From Paenibacillus ottowii (GTDB taxonomy: Bacteria > Bacillota > Bacilli > Paenibacillales > Paenibacillaceae), in contig NZ_VIJZ01000010.1 of NCBI RefSeq assembly GCF_006874425.1, positions 1-64,000 on the forward strand: a DNA stretch of 64,000 nt. The letters run 5' to 3'. Position 1 is the first letter of the stretch, and each line of letters starts with the position of its first letter. Position numbers and translations under genes: made by a program. Below are positions 52,025 through 62,100 of the stretch, piece after piece. The notes below the pieces were generated by a model that was not told where the DNA came from, made no database searches, and saw only the letters and a list, made by a program, of their open reading frames with translations.

Positions 52025-52053
52025 AAAGACTGGAGAATCCTCCGGTCTTTTTT
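52025..52053 (+). terminator. Terminator after the GntR gene
   Basis: AAAGACTGGAG and CTCCGGTCTTT form a hairpin with loop AATC, followed by TTT. It separates the regulator from the phosphoketolase transcript. Confidence 0.88.
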
Positions 52054-52189
52054 ATATGGTTTTGAAAAAGAATTAGAGTCTGCGAACTCTTCATTTATCA
52101 CAAATTTTATTGGTTTAAACTGCTATATATTTTAATGTAAGAGCTATTTTACTGTCTTTTTAATTTATATTTCATAGTATGTTCAAAAT

Positions 52190-52252
52190 TTCACAAAATT
52201 GGACCGTATCACTTGTGAAAAAGGTTGAATTTAGTCGGTGTCGCGTTATGAT
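52190..52252 (+). promoter_or_regulatory. Phosphoketolase promoter and upstream inverted repeat
   Basis: TTGAAT (52225-52230), a 16-base spacer and TATGAT (52247-52252) form a likely promoter. Just upstream, TTCACAA (52190-52196) and TTGTGAA (52213-52219) form a 7-bp inverted repeat with arms 23 bases apart start to start, a candidate site for the adjacent GntR regulator. Confidence 0.55.
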
Positions 52253-52325
52253 GTACATGTAGATGAAATTTCCGGAAATAAATTACAAACAAGATTACAA
52301 AACAAATTACTAGGGAGTGGACACC

Positions 52326-54710
52326 ATGGCCTTATCACCCGTGTTAGCAGAATACTCATCTCCAACATATTTAAAAAAACTGGATGCCTACTGGCGTGCA
52401 ACCAACTACATTTCAGTAGGTCAGCTTTATTTAAAAGACAATCCTTTGTTGAGAGAACCTTTGAAAGATTCGGATGTAAAGGTGAAGCCTATTGGACACT
52501 GGGGCACGATTCCAGGCCAAAACTTTATTTATGCTCACCTTAATCGTGTGATTAATAAATATGATTTGAACATGCTTTACATTGAGGGTCCTGGTCACGG
52601 CGGCCAGGTGATGGTCTCCAATTCATATCTTGATGGAAGCTACGCTGAAATCTATCCGCAAATCACGCAGGATATCGCAGGCATGAAGAAACTGTTCAAA
52701 CAATTTTCGTTCCCTGGCGGTATTGCTTCACATGCTGCTCCTGAAACACCTGGATCTATCCATGAAGGTGGGGAGCTGGGCTATTCCCTTTCTCATGGTG
52801 TGGGTGCTATTTTGGATCATCCGAGTTTGATTTCGGCTGTTGTTATTGGAGATGGTGAAGCTGAAACGGGTCCATTAGCGGCTTCGTGGTTCTCTAACAG
52901 ATTTATCAACCCAATCACGGACGGCGCAGTGCTGCCGATCTTACACTTAAATGGCTTCAAAATTAGTAACCCAACAATTATGTCTCGCCAATCAAAGGAA
53001 GAGTTAACCTCGTTCTTTAAAGGTTTGGGTTGGGAACCGTTTTTTGTTGAAGGTGAAGATCCTAACCACATGCATCCAGAAATGGCGAAAGTATTGGATA
53101 CTGCCATCGAGAAGATTGAAGCTATTCAGAAGAATGCGCGTGAAAATAATGATCTTACTCGTCCGGCGTGGCCAGTGATCATCTTCCGTTCACCTAAAGG
53201 CTGGACAGGTCCAAAGGAATGGGACGGCGTACCGAATACAAATTCGTTCCGTGCCCATCAGGTTCCAATTCCAGTTGATCAAAAAAATATGCAGCACGCA
53301 CCTGCTTTATTAGAATGGTTGAATAGCTATAGACCAGAGGAATTATTCGATGAAAACGGCCGTTTAAAAGCTGAGATTGCTGAAATTCTGCCTACAGGCG
53401 ATAAACGAATGGGAATGAACCCTGTTGCGAATGCGGGTAACCTCATTAAAGACTTGAAATTGCCAGATTTCCGTAACTATGCGCTGGATAACTCCACGCC
53501 TGGTAAAGTGATTGCGCAAGATATGTCGGTTTTGGGCACATACGTTAAAGATGTGGTTGTTTTAAATGAAGAGAATCGCAATTTCAGAATCTTCGGACCT
53601 GATGAAACGATGTCTAACCGCTTGGCACCTGTTTTTGAAGTAACCAAACGCCAATGGATGGATCAAATTATTGAGCCTAATGATGAATTCTTATCCTCTT
53701 ATGGTCGTGTCATTGATTCCCAATTATCCGAGCACCAAGCTGAAGGTTTGCTGGAAGGTTATGTGTTAACAGGTCGTCATGGTTTCTTTGCAAGTTACGA
53801 AGCCTTCCTGCGTGTGGTTGATTCGATGATCACTCAACACTTCAAATGGCTGCGTAAAGCAACGGATCAAGGATGGCGTGCAGATATTCCATCATTGAAT
53901 GTTGTAGCAACTTCAACGGTCTTCCAACAGGATCATAACGGGTATACACACCAAGATCCAGGTTTGTTGGGTCATTTGGCTGATAAGAAACCAGAATTTA
54001 TCCGTGAGTATCTGCCCGCAGACGCCAACTCTCTGCTAGCTGTTTTTGACACTATTTTAAATGACCGTCAAAAGATCAATTTGGTTGTTTCGTCCAAACA
54101 CCCACGCCCACAATGGTTCTCTGCTGATGAAGCGAAGGAATTGGTGGACAAAGGGTTGAAGATTATCGATTGGGCAAGTACGGATCAAGGTGGGGAGCCT
54201 GATATTGTCATCGCTTCTGCCGGTACAGAGCCGACGATTGAAAGCTTAGCTGCAATCTCGATCTTGCATAAAAAACTGCCTGACTTGAAGATTCGCTATA
54301 TCAACGTAGTAGACTTGCTGAAGCTTAGAAGCCAAAAATTGGACCGTCGTGGATTATCTGACGCTGAGTTTGATCAATTTTTCACAAAGGATAAACCAGT
54401 TGTGTTCGCTTTCCATGGTTATGAAGGTCTGATCAAAGATCTGTTCTTCGATCGTCACAACCATAACCTGCATGTACATGGTTACCGTGAAAATGGCGAT
54501 ATTACGACACCATTTGATATGCGTGTATTGAACCAAATGGATCGTTTTGACTTAGTGAAGGAAGCGGTTCTAAACTTACCTGACACTGGTAAGTACACAA
54601 GTATTGTGGATGAGATGGATGCAATGGTTAAGAAACATCATCAATTTATTCGCGAAGAAGGCATTGACCTGCCAGAGGTAGAGAACTGGGTATGGGAAGG
54701 CTTGAAATAA
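52326..54710 (+). CDS. xfp: Phosphoketolase (xylulose 5-phosphate / fructose 6-phosphate)
   Basis: This is a 794-residue thiamine-diphosphate enzyme that cleaves xylulose 5-phosphate (and possibly fructose 6-phosphate) with phosphate to acetyl phosphate plus a shorter sugar phosphate. Visible motifs are GHWGTIPGQNFIYAHLNR, YIEGPGHGGQ, SHAAPETPGSIHEGGELGYS, and the ThDP-binding GDGEAETG with the following Asn. The length is normal. ATG at 52326 lies after AGGGAGTGG. Dual or single substrate use cannot be told from the sequence by eye. It ends at a strong terminator. Confidence 0.95.
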   Translation: MALSPVLAEYSSPTYLKKLDAYWRATNYISVGQLYLKDNPLLREPLKDSDVKVKPIGHWGTIPGQNFIYAHLNRVINKYDLNMLYIEGPGHGGQVMVSNSYLDGSYAEIYPQITQDIAGMKKLFKQFSFPGGIASHAAPETPGSIHEGGELGYSLSHGVGAILDHPSLISAVVIGDGEAETGPLAASWFSNRFINPITDGAVLPILHLNGFKISNPTIMSRQSKEELTSFFKGLGWEPFFVEGEDPNHMHPEMAKVLDTAIEKIEAIQKNARENNDLTRPAWPVIIFRSPKGWTGPKEWDGVPNTNSFRAHQVPIPVDQKNMQHAPALLEWLNSYRPEELFDENGRLKAEIAEILPTGDKRMGMNPVANAGNLIKDLKLPDFRNYALDNSTPGKVIAQDMSVLGTYVKDVVVLNEENRNFRIFGPDETMSNRLAPVFEVTKRQWMDQIIEPNDEFLSSYGRVIDSQLSEHQAEGLLEGYVLTGRHGFFASYEAFLRVVDSMITQHFKWLRKATDQGWRADIPSLNVVATSTVFQQDHNGYTHQDPGLLGHLADKKPEFIREYLPADANSLLAVFDTILNDRQKINLVVSSKHPRPQWFSADEAKELVDKGLKIIDWASTDQGGEPDIVIASAGTEPTIESLAAISILHKKLPDLKIRYINVVDLLKLRSQKLDRRGLSDAEFDQFFTKDKPVVFAFHGYEGLIKDLFFDRHNHNLHVHGYRENGDITTPFDMRVLNQMDRFDLVKEAVLNLPDTGKYTSIVDEMDAMVKKHHQFIREEGIDLPEVENWVWEGLK

Positions 54711-54793
54711 AAAATTACAGTACATTTCGGCTTTGTGTTGGACAACCAAGCAGTCTAGCATGAAGTGAAATATATAATGTAGTAGTAGCATAT

Positions 54794-54849
54794 AAGTGCC
54801 TGACCCCTTGACTTCAAGTATGATTTCAACGGGGATCAGGCACTTTTTG
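54794..54849 (+). terminator. Terminator after phosphoketolase
   Basis: AAGTGCCTGACCCC pairs with GGGGATCAGGCACTT (one bulge) around an inner TTGA...TCAA stem, followed by TTT. Confidence 0.88.
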
Positions 54850-54989
54850 ATGTAGCACACAGAGAATTTAATAGGAAAAGTCACGAGCTGGTGGGTAATA
54901 AGTATAGGAGAACCGAACTGGTACGCTGTATTTTATCTGAGCATTGAAGAGGTGCTACGGTATAAGAGAATAATAAAGGAGGCTGTTAA

Positions 54990-55148
54990 TATGAACGATC
55001 CAAGGCCTCTTCTGTAAAACATCAGACGGAAAATCTGGACATTTTTGATTTTGAGTTGTCACCAGAGGAAATGAACGTCATTTCGGCGCTCAGCAGGGAA
55101 GATGGACAGATATGGGGGCAGGACCCCAAGTCCTATGAGGAGCTATAA
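54990..55148 (+). pseudogene. Aldo/keto reductase, C-terminal remnant
   Basis: The frame from 54993 reads RSKASSVKHQTENLDIFDFE, then LSPEEMNVISALSREDG, ending DPKSYEEL and stop. This is the last 50 or so residues of an aldo/keto reductase, where PRS...ENLDIFDFELS is conserved. A good ribosome site (AAAGGAGG) and an ATG stand just before it but in another frame, and that ATG meets a stop after eight codons. The rest of the enzyme is missing, as expected from an internal deletion. The remainder of 54850-55325 shows only a terminator. Confidence 0.8.
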
Positions 55149-55165
55149 TCTAAAAGAGTACATGA

Positions 55166-55211
55166 GAAGGGTTCAAAAATCTGTGAAAGGTTTTTTGAAC
55201 CCTTCGCTTTT
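55166..55211 (+). terminator. Terminator after the reductase remnant
   Basis: GAAGGGTTCAAAAA and TTTTTGAACCCTTC form a perfect 14-bp stem, followed by GCTTTTA. Confidence 0.88.
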
Positions 55212-55325
55212 AATAATAGCCGAAAGTATTCGCTGGTCCGGTACATAGCTATGATGAATGATGAACATTTTTAACCGGATTTGAGGTATGATATGGGGGA
55301 ATGTAGCCCTTCAAAGGAGGTTGCC

Positions 55326-55985
55326 ATGGGAATTTTATCAAGGTTCAAGGATATTATGAAGGTGAACATCAATGCCCTAATGGATAAAGCGGGTGATCCG
55401 GAGAAGACCATGGATGATTATATGCAAAACTTGAACAGTGATCTGGGCAAGGTGAAAGCGGAAACCGCCTCGGTGCTGGCTGAGGAGAAAAGGGCGAAGA
55501 GAGCACTGGATGAATGTAGAGACGAGATTAAAAAGCTCCAGCGTTATGCAAGTAAGTCTGTGGAAGCAGGCAATGAAGAGGATGCTCGAAAGTTTTTAGA
55601 GCGTAAAGTCTTGCAGGCAGAGAAACTGGCATCGTTACAGACATCCTATGAATTAGCTTCGGCAAACGCCGGACATATGAAACAAATGCAGGAGAAATTG
55701 GTTTCCGATATTGGACAACTGGAACTGCGGCATGCTGAACTTAAAGGAAAGCTGGCGGTTGCCAAAGCACAGCAAACCTTGAATTCTATGGGCGACCATG
55801 ACTCTGTTTTCGGGGCCTTGGAACAAAAGGTGAACAGGGCATATGATGAAGCGATGGCGATAGCCGAGCTCCGGACAGGAACAAAGGACGACTTGGACAC
55901 GTTGTTTGCACAATATGAGAAGAGTACCGATGCAGAAGATGAGTTGGCTGCAATCAAGGAGAAAATCAATCCCAAAGAATCATAA
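55326..55985 (+). CDS. pspA: Phage shock protein A homologue (YdjF)
   Basis: This 219-residue PspA/IM30 protein is predicted to be almost wholly coiled coil, with the amphipathic start MGILSRFKDIMKVNINALMD that binds stressed membranes. It forms ESCRT-III-like rods. ATG at 55326 has AAAGGAGG 7 bases before it. An open frame upstream has no homology. It opens a four-gene operon matching B. subtilis pspA-ydjG-ydjH-ydjI. In that species the operon is under sigma-W, but no clear sigma-W promoter was found here by eye. Confidence 0.95.
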   Translation: MGILSRFKDIMKVNINALMDKAGDPEKTMDDYMQNLNSDLGKVKAETASVLAEEKRAKRALDECRDEIKKLQRYASKSVEAGNEEDARKFLERKVLQAEKLASLQTSYELASANAGHMKQMQEKLVSDIGQLELRHAELKGKLAVAKAQQTLNSMGDHDSVFGALEQKVNRAYDEAMAIAELRTGTKDDLDTLFAQYEKSTDAEDELAAIKEKINPKES

Positions 55986-56011
55986 TAGCTTTTTAGATAA
56001 GAGGTGAGCAG

Positions 56012-57046
56012 ATGCCAGTTATCGAATATAAATGCCCCAACTGCGGCAGTGGCATGGTCTTTGACAGTGAGACAGGCATGTTATCATGCCATAGCTGTGG
56101 AAGAGAGGACAACATCGAATCAATTCCTGATCCTCTGACCAATCGTGTTTTTTCAGAGGATGAGGCTCATGAGTATCATTGCAATAACTGCGGGGCAGTG
56201 ATTATGACTGAGGTGGAGACGAGTGCAACGGTGTGCAGCTTTTGTGGCTCTGCCGTGGTGCTGGGTGATCGGCTGACCGGGAAGCTGGCTCCGGCACAGG
56301 TTATTCCTTTTTCGATCAGCAAGGAAGAAGCTATAGCTGCGTTCAAAAAATGGTGCAAGAATGGCCGTCTGACACCGAACCGATTCATGATAGCCGACCG
56401 AATCAAGGGAATAACCGGTATGTATGTCCCCTTCTGGTTATATGATCTACATAATCAAATTGAAGTTCAAGGTGAAGGTACCCAAGTAAGAACCTATACG
56501 AGTGGAGATTATGAATACACAGAAACGAAGCATTTTGATGTATATCGGAAAATCCGTTTGAACTACGTGAAGGTTCCGATTGATGCTGCGGAGAAAATGA
56601 ATGATGAGCTGATGGATAAATTGGAGCCTTTTCCGTATGATCAGCTCAAACCTTTTAAAACGCCATATCTGGCGGGTTATATTGCGGAAAAGTACAGTTA
56701 TAACGAAGAAGAACTATTCCCGCGGGTAAAAGACAAAGTGAAGGAATATATTGATGCTTATATCCAGTCTACGGTGTCAGAATATACGTCCGTGAGTTAC
56801 ACGGAAAAGCAAATTGATACTACCTTAAAACAAGCGGATTATGTCCTGCTTCCGGTATGGGTTATACACTATGACTACAATCAATTGGAGCATACGTTTG
56901 CGATGAACGGTCAGACGGGCAAGGTGGTTGGCAAGCCCCCGATTAGCAAGTTCAAAGTGACAGCTTGGTTTGCAGGCATTTTCGGCATAACTCTCTTTTC
57001 ATTAAGGTTCATAACTTGGCTAATCATGGGGGGAGAATTCTATTGA
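56012..57046 (+). CDS. ydjG: Zinc-ribbon membrane protein YdjG
   Basis: This is a 344-residue protein with two zinc ribbons at the N-terminus (Cys8/11/26/29 and Cys57/60/75/78), a long soluble middle and one hydrophobic segment near the C-terminus (about 318-338). In B. subtilis YdjG with YdjH forms the membrane anchor that recruits PspA and YdjI. GAGGTG lies 6 bases before the ATG. Its stop overlaps the TTG of ydjH. Confidence 0.9.
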   Translation: MPVIEYKCPNCGSGMVFDSETGMLSCHSCGREDNIESIPDPLTNRVFSEDEAHEYHCNNCGAVIMTEVETSATVCSFCGSAVVLGDRLTGKLAPAQVIPFSISKEEAIAAFKKWCKNGRLTPNRFMIADRIKGITGMYVPFWLYDLHNQIEVQGEGTQVRTYTSGDYEYTETKHFDVYRKIRLNYVKVPIDAAEKMNDELMDKLEPFPYDQLKPFKTPYLAGYIAEKYSYNEEELFPRVKDKVKEYIDAYIQSTVSEYTSVSYTEKQIDTTLKQADYVLLPVWVIHYDYNQLEHTFAMNGQTGKVVGKPPISKFKVTAWFAGIFGITLFSLRFITWLIMGGEFY

Positions 57047-57837
57047 AAAAATATGGAGCCATTGTGGCTGTTTTGTTGTTCTTTGCCGTGTTTCTAGCGG
57101 TTCCTATGGAAGTGAAGGGCGAAGCAGCAACGACGGAAATGAAGCCATTGATTTATGATGAGGCGGGTCTGCTTAATCAGGAAGAGTATGATGTGTTGAA
57201 CACGATGGCTAACCAATACGGAGCCGTAAGAGAAACAGACATTATTATTTATACGACCAACAATCCCGACAATATGGATGTTATGAAAATGACGCAGAAT
57301 TTTTATGACGACCATGGCCCAGGTTATGACAGGTCTCATGGAAATGCAGTCATTTTAACGATGGATATGAGGAATAGAGAGGTTTATTTAGCTGGATTCT
57401 ACAAAGCAGAACGTTATCTGGATGACGACAGGCTTACTAAAATCCGCCATGAGATTACCCCGGATCTGATGAACGGCAACTATGGGCTTGCCTTTCAAAA
57501 GTATATTCTCAGCGCGTACAAATATTTGGCCATCCGTCCAGGGGTGAATCCGGACAGTATATTTTTCAAAGGCTGGCTTCACTTGGCGATTGCTTTAGGG
57601 TTGGCGTCGATTATTGTGGGTAAGATGGTTTCCAATTCCGGCGGACGGGTTACGGTAAATCGACAGACCTACGAAGATGCAAGCTCGTCAGGGGTTCTGG
57701 CACATCAGGATCTGTACACTCACACTACGACAACGAAACGGAAGATTGAAAAGAGCAGTAGCAGCAGCTCATCTGGCGGAGGGGGCGGAACCACCAGCGG
57801 CGGTCATTCGCATAGCGGCAGCAGAGGATCATTTTAA
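57043..57837 (+). CDS. ydjH: TPM-domain membrane protein YdjH
   Basis: This is about a 264-residue protein. An N-terminal signal or anchor (LLKKYGAIVAVLLFFAVFLA), a TPM (TLP18.3/Psb32/MOLO-1) domain at about 40-180 (LIYDEAGLLNQEEYDVLNTM, then DIIIYTTNNPD), a second membrane helix near 195-210, and a cytoplasmic tail of Ser, Gly and His runs (SSSSSSSGGGGG) are visible. TTG at 57043 was chosen: GGGGGGAGA precedes it and it overlaps the ydjG stop by 4 bases. An earlier in-frame start at 56965 lies inside ydjG and has no site. Confidence 0.87.
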   Translation: MKKYGAIVAVLLFFAVFLAVPMEVKGEAATTEMKPLIYDEAGLLNQEEYDVLNTMANQYGAVRETDIIIYTTNNPDNMDVMKMTQNFYDDHGPGYDRSHGNAVILTMDMRNREVYLAGFYKAERYLDDDRLTKIRHEITPDLMNGNYGLAFQKYILSAYKYLAIRPGVNPDSIFFKGWLHLAIALGLASIIVGKMVSNSGGRVTVNRQTYEDASSSGVLAHQDLYTHTTTTKRKIEKSSSSSSSGGGGGTTSGGHSHSGSRGSF

Positions 57838-57858
57838 CGGAAGGGATGGATACAGCAC

Positions 57859-58851
57859 ATGGGATTCTTCAGAAATCAATTTGCAAATGTAGTAGAATGG
57901 GAAGAATTTAGGGATGACATGATTTTTTGGAAATGGAGCAATCGTGAAATTAAAAAAGGCAGTAAATTAATCATTCGCTCCGGTCAAGACGCGATTTTTG
58001 TCAATAACGGCAAGATCGAGGGCATTTTTGAGAATGAAGGGTCATATAACATGGACTCGGATATTATTCCTTTTCTATCAACATTAAAAGGGTTTAAATT
58101 TGGCTTTAACAGCGGCATGCGGGTGGAGGTCTTATTCGTTAATACGAAGGAGTTTACGGTCAAATGGGGAACACAAAATCCGGTTTTGATCCCTACTCCC
58201 CAACTGCCAGGCGGGATGCCGATTCGTGCCAATGGTACATTTAATTTTAAAGTAAATGATTATGTTACGCTTATTGATAAGATTGCCGGGGTAAAGGACA
58301 GTTATCTTGTAGAGGATGTTAAAATACGGATTACTTCCGTGCTTGATCAGTTATTGATGAAGTGGATCAGCAGAGAAGGCAAGGATATGTTTAATTTACA
58401 GGCGAATGCCTCCGATATTTCGAAGGGTATTCAAGAAGACCTGGATATGCAAGTGATGGACAACGGTATGACGATTACAGGCTTTCATGTGATGAGCTTC
58501 AATTATCCTCAGGAAATCCAGGATATGATTACAAAGACAGCTTCTCATGAAATGATCGGGAATCTACAAAAGTACCAACAAGTGACGATGACGGATGGCA
58601 TTGCATCGGGGAATGTAAAAGGCGGCGGTGCTGCTTCGGACATGGCGAGTATGATGATGGGGATGAATATAGCGAATGAAATGATGAAAAATTTGAACCC
58701 AAGCCAGCAGCCCCAGGCTGAAACTCAGCCTGCATCCAATGCTCCCACTCCTTCTGGTGACGGTAAAAGACCTAATTTTTGTCCGAATTGTGGCACAAAA
58801 AACGAGGGAGCTAACTTTTGTCCGAATTGTGGACAGAAATTGAACGGGTAG
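57859..58851 (+). CDS. ydjI: SPFH-domain, zinc-ribbon protein YdjI
   Basis: This is a 330-residue protein. An SPFH (flotillin-like) domain occupies about 1-230 (WKWSNREIKKGSKLIIRSGQ, then the amphipathic region around ITGFHVMSFNYPQEIQDMIT). A linker rich in Gln and Pro and a double C-terminal zinc ribbon (Cys308/311/321/324) follow. In B. subtilis it recruits PspA to the membrane. AAGGGATGG lies near the ATG. It ends the operon, and copy C of the 42-bp repeat follows as a terminator. Confidence 0.92.
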   Translation: MGFFRNQFANVVEWEEFRDDMIFWKWSNREIKKGSKLIIRSGQDAIFVNNGKIEGIFENEGSYNMDSDIIPFLSTLKGFKFGFNSGMRVEVLFVNTKEFTVKWGTQNPVLIPTPQLPGGMPIRANGTFNFKVNDYVTLIDKIAGVKDSYLVEDVKIRITSVLDQLLMKWISREGKDMFNLQANASDISKGIQEDLDMQVMDNGMTITGFHVMSFNYPQEIQDMITKTASHEMIGNLQKYQQVTMTDGIASGNVKGGGAASDMASMMMGMNIANEMMKNLNPSQQPQAETQPASNAPTPSGDGKRPNFCPNCGTKNEGANFCPNCGQKLNG

Positions 58852-58920
58852 CCATAGCCAACCGGCTGAGCGGTTTCCTTTCAGGAAATTGGCGACTGGC
58901 TAAGTAATTCATAAAATAAA

Positions 58921-58962
58921 CAGCAGTTGTTACAGAGCATTCTCTGTGATGACTGCTTTTTT
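58921..58962 (+). terminator. Terminator made from copy C of the recombinase-derived repeat
   Basis: AGCAGT...ACAGAG and CTCTGT...ACTGCT form an interrupted hairpin followed by TTTTTT. The minus strand reads KKAVITENAL, a stop, then QLL, a degenerate form of the recombinase segment at 39401-39442. Confidence 0.75.
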
Positions 58963-59008
58963 AATGCAGTTTGTTCAAGCATTTTCTTTATAAATCTGAT
59001 TTATTGGA

Positions 59009-59054
59009 TTGAAAAAGGTACACAGGATAAGGTACTATAGCTATATGGTACACA
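59009..59054 (+). promoter_or_regulatory. Candidate promoter with paired GGTACACA sites
   Basis: TTGAAA (59009-59014), an 18-base spacer and TACTAT (59033-59038) precede the arabinofuranosidase gene. Two identical octamers GGTACACA at 59017-59024 and 59047-59054, 30 bases apart, flank the -10 region and could be half-sites for a sugar-responsive regulator. Confidence 0.45.
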
Positions 59055-59111
59055 TTTATATTAACTAATTAGGTATTATATTAATAAACTATAGGTATAG
59101 GAGCCATAAAG

Positions 59112-62100
59112 ATGACCAAATTCCAAGATCAAATCATTGCGCGGTACAAGTTTGATGATGCAGAGAACGTCGGCAAGGATAGCTCCGGACAAGGTAATGA
59201 CGGGCTTCCTTCAGGCACAGCAGCACCTACAATCTCCCATGCTACCGGAAGAGCGGCTTTGGCACTTGAAGGAGGACCCAACGGAACATCTTATATTCAG
59301 CTACCTTTCGATCTGTTTAAAGATGTAAGCGATAACACGGGTGTTACAGTGACGGCTTGGGTGAACTTTGGCAGATTCACAGATATGTGGGAACGTGTAT
59401 TTGACTTTGGTAAATCCCATACGGGACCTTATATGTTTATGACACGGAATCTGCGCGGAACTCTTTTCACTGAGGTAGATTTATCCGTAGACCCAGGAAG
59501 AGGCTTTGTCAGGGATGAGTGGATGCACATCGCTCTGTCTGTAATCGGCACAAAAGGCGGTACATTAAGCAGTGCAGGCCCGGTCGTATATGTCAATGGT
59601 GAAGTGGCAGCAGACGGTTCCATCAGCCAAACCTCCAGTGGTAACTATGCCAAGCTGCGCAAATGGTTCGAAACATTTTCAGATTCGACCAACTATAGCA
59701 ACAATTTTATCGGACGTTCCCAACATGCAGCGGATGTAGACTTTGCCGGTTTGGTTTCGGACTTCCGAATTTATAAAGCAGGCTTGACGGCGGATGAAGT
59801 CATTGAGGTCATGTGCGATTCATTGACAGATGAGGAGATCGTGAAGCTTGCCCGCGATAAGTATTTATCATTTCCAACGACAATTATCACCAAAGACATA
59901 TCTCTGCCAACGGTTCTGATGGGGGGAAGAGTGGAAGTGACCTGGAAATCCAGCCAACCTGGCATACTCTCTGACCATGGACAGGTACAGGCGATTACTT
60001 CCGCACAGGGGGTTACTATTACGGCTCTCTTGACCAGAGGTTCAAGCCGGATTGAAGAAAGCTTTGAAGTATCCGTTCTCCCGGAACAACTGCCTCCATA
60101 CACGCTGACCATTCATGGGAATAAGGAAGTTGTGGATGTCAGTGAAGTGATGTACGGCTTGTTCTACGAAGATATCAATAACGCCGCAGATGGTGGGATA
60201 TATGCAGAACTTGTGCAAAATCGCTCCTTTGAATCCTTCGAGTTTGATACGTATTCCCATGCCTCAGGTGAATGCGGCTGCTCTACAGGACGGAACCGCA
60301 ATCCACTGTTCGCCTGGTCTGGTGATACGGACAAGATGATTCCACAACATAGCGGTGGATTAAATGAGTTTTTGGGCGCAAAAGACAAGGATGTAAACTC
60401 TTATTATGTGACGGTAGCGGATGGGGCAACGATTCGGAACAAAGGCTTTTCTGATTCTAACCAGAATTGTGCCATGTCTATCCAGGAGGGCGCCAAGTAT
60501 GAGTTCACCATCTGGGCCAAGGCCGAATCGGCGGGCACCATCACACTGCAACTTCAAGACTCGAAGGAAAAGGACATCAGTGATTCGGTAACCATACAAG
60601 TAGAGGGTGGCAACACGTGGAAAAAGTATGGTGTGGAGTCCAAGCTGGTGCTGACAGGTACAGCTACGGTGCTGGGACAGCTGACACTTACATTTGAAGG
60701 GGACATTTCCATTGATATGGTTTCTTTATTCCCACAAAATGTATGGGGGGCAGGCGAGGAAGAGCAATCCCCATCAGCACACGCCAACTATCAGGGCAAC
60801 CCCAACTACCGATTGAGGAAAGATCTGGTGAACGCACTGGTCGGCATGCATCCGAAGTTTTTGCGTTTTCCAGGTGGTTGTATATCCGAAGGATCGTTTA
60901 TATGGGAAAATGTATACGACTGGAAGGAATCCATTGGGGATATCGAGCTGCGCAAGGAAAACTTTAATGTATGGGGCTATATGATGACCATGGGTCTTGG
61001 TTATATGGAATATTTCCAGTTAGCAGAGGACCTCAATGCAGCTCCGCTTCCGGTTATGGCCTGCGGCGTGCTTTGCCAAGCCCGCTCGGATTATGCTCAT
61101 CCGGCTGGAGGTGCACTGAGAGAATACTACATTAAGAATTTTACGGATCTGATCGACTTTGCGATCAGCGTCGATTTTGAACATAATGAATGGGCTGCCA
61201 TGCGTAAAAAAATGGGCCATGCAGCACCGTTCGATCTGCGTTATCTAGGCGTGGGCAACGAAAACTGGGGCACAGAGTTCTTCGCCAACTTTGAAGTGTT
61301 CAAGACATCGATTGATGAGTACATGGATAAAAACTATCCGGGACATGAGCTGCATATCATCTCTACGGTTGGCGCTCAAGCAGACGATGATGCCTATCAG
61401 CAGGGCTGGAAGTTCCTGAGCGGCAATCTGAAGGGTTCAGCCAAGGTTGCTTTTGCAGACGGTAACCAGGTGATGGAAGAGACTGTAACCTGGTATGAGA
61501 AGCAAACAGACTATATGGACACCATTGCCGATGAACACTATTACCGCTCTAATGAGTATCTGTTGAATAATGTGGACCGCTATAATTACTACTATCGGGC
61601 TTATAACGCGGATGGCAGTATCAACTGGAAAGAAACGTCGAAGGTTTTCGTTGGGGAGTATGCTTCAACGGATAAAAATACATTGGCAGGCGCAGTCGCA
61701 GAAGCAGCGGTGATGACGGGCTTCGAAAATAATGCCGATGTCGTCCGGCTGGCTGCCTATGCGCCGCTGTTTAACAAAGTCCTGACGGACGGAACTTACA
61801 GATGGACACCGGATTGTATCTGGTTTGATGACGAAACCGTGTGGTTTACACCAAACTATTATGTGCAGCAAATGTATGCCCAGTATTTGGGCAATAAAGT
61901 ATTGGCCACTTCGTTCTCTACTTACAAAAACGGCAAGCCGATCGACCTCATTCCTCAGGGTGGAATCGAAATTGCGACAGGCAACGCCGAGATTGTGGTT
62001 AAACGCGTGACTGTTACCTCCAACAAGGACGGCAGTGTGCTGCTGGATCAGGATTTTACCAAGGAATTGAATCCAGCCTGGCAAGTTATTCCCGGTTCCG

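Noticed and set aside
55163..55325. Sigma-W promoter in front of pspA
   Set aside because: The expected TGAAAC and CGTA elements at correct spacing are not present. TGAAAG at about 55183 lies in the terminator hairpin and has no partner.
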